DNA from: GWA2-66-18 sp964537395
Lineage (GTDB): Bacteria; Elusimicrobiota; Elusimicrobia; UBA1565; UBA9628
DNA length: 12,801 bases
Assembly (NCBI GenBank): GCA_964537395.1
Contig: CAZIBN010000089.1
Span: 1 to 12,801 of the forward strand
Direction: 5' to 3'
Shown: piece by piece, positions 12,389-12,801 of the stretch
Numbering within the stretch: the first letter of the stretch is position 1
Layout of the letters: each line of letters begins with the position of its first letter
Notes under the pieces: model-generated
Database searches by the model: none
What the model was told of the DNA's origin: nothing
The model's input: the letters and a program-made list of their open reading frames with translations, nothing else
Position numbers and translations under genes: made by a program

Positions 12389-12801
12389 ATGACCTCCAAA
12401 GAAAAGCCTCACTCGGCGGAATACTTCGGCGACCAGCGCGATTTCTGGTGGAACGCCGATTTCATGGCCCTGATGGCCGAGCGCTGGCAGCTGTCGCAGG
12501 CGCGCTTCATCCTGGACGCAGGCTGCGGAGTCGGCCACTGGGGCCGGGTGCTGGCCCCTTTTCTTTCCCCTGACGCCGTGCTCACGGGCGTGGACCGCGA
12601 GCCCGAATGGGTCGAGAAGGCGACCGCGATCGCCAAGGCGAAAGGCCTGAGCCGCTTCAGCTACCGGCAGGGCGATGTGAATTCCCTTCCGTTCGGCGAG
12701 GCGCAATTCGACCTGGTGACGTGCCAGACCGTGCTGATCCACGTCCCCGACCCGCGCGTGACGCTGAAGGAATTCATGCGCGTGCTGAAGCCCGGCGGCC
12801 T
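12389..12801 (+). CDS. Class I SAM-dependent methyltransferase, 3' end missing
   Basis: About 137 residues are visible before the window ends; a full protein would be roughly 200-270. The order of motifs is that of Methyltransf_11/25-type enzymes: ILDAGCGVGHWG (41-52, SAM-binding motif I), TGVDRE with D69 (ribose-binding acid), QGDVNSLPF with D97 (adenine side), FDLVTCQTVLIHVPDP (108-122) and VLKPGG (132-137) at the edge. It transfers a methyl group from SAM to an unknown substrate. ATG 12389 follows the upstream stop by 2 bp and has GAGG about 10 nt before it, overlapping the end of the membrane-protein gene, consistent with co-translation in that operon. Confidence 0.88.
   Translation, partial: MTSKEKPHSAEYFGDQRDFWWNADFMALMAERWQLSQARFILDAGCGVGHWGRVLAPFLSPDAVLTGVDREPEWVEKATAIAKAKGLSRFSYRQGDVNSLPFGEAQFDLVTCQTVLIHVPDPRVTLKEFMRVLKPGG

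Noticed and set aside
12113..12742. 209-codon minus-strand open frame at the right end
   Set aside because: The plus strand here encodes a membrane protein and a methyltransferase with clear SAM motifs.

Overview
This 12.8 kb window is G+C-rich bacterial chromosomal DNA. It is gene-dense, with genes on both strands and many 4-bp overlaps. I see no tRNA, rRNA, CRISPR array, integrase or plasmid gene. The mix of secreted proteins of unknown function, an orphan PAS protein, a HEAT-repeat protein and an unusual NUDIX-RsmH fusion suggests an uncultured, free-living bacterium. Elusimicrobiota, or a deltaproteobacterial/Bdellovibrionota-type lineage, is my guess from general resemblance. It is low confidence, because no marker gene here settles it.

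Layout, left to right. Positions 1-1482 (+) hold the 3' part of a surface-type protein. It has a PPRQ(Q/E) tandem repeat, a Trp/Tyr-rich middle and a duplicated C-terminal module, and it is closed by a strong intrinsic terminator. Positions 1553-1765 hold a small non-coding element with inverted ends that looks like a MITE and has a perfect 34-nt palindrome inside. It abuts a beta-lactamase-fold serine hydrolase (1778-3094, +). Next come a secreted two-module protein (3091-3771, -) and a four-helix membrane protein (3801-4355, +), divergent from each other across only 29 bp. A minus-strand operon follows, read from right to left: secreted HExxH metallopeptidase-like protein (7125-6250), membrane-anchored protein with an RNDNDPRLD motif (6253-5681), aldo/keto reductase (5684-4752) and stand-alone PAS protein (4726-4352). 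The first three are joined by 4-bp GTGA/ATGA overlaps. Upstream on the same strand is a secreted HEAT-repeat protein with a long Pro/Ala linker (8677-7229).

From 8841 on everything is on the plus strand: a NUDIX hydrolase fused to the 16S rRNA methyltransferase RsmH (8841-10232), a proline-iminopeptidase-like alpha/beta hydrolase (10265-11578), and a three-gene cluster of a Cys/His-rich small protein (11635-11940), a membrane protein (11937-12386) and a SAM-dependent methyltransferase cut by the window edge (12389-12801).

The most striking regulatory observation is a recurring geometry. Most genes that should start a transcript have a -10-like hexamer ending 6-8 nt (usually exactly 6) before the ATG and no Shine-Dalgarno sequence. 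In three cases there is also a TTGACG/TTGCGA -35 at 16-18 nt. This is what leaderless transcription looks like. The metallopeptidase, in contrast, has a canonical GGAG-N7-ATG site and a leader with a hairpin.
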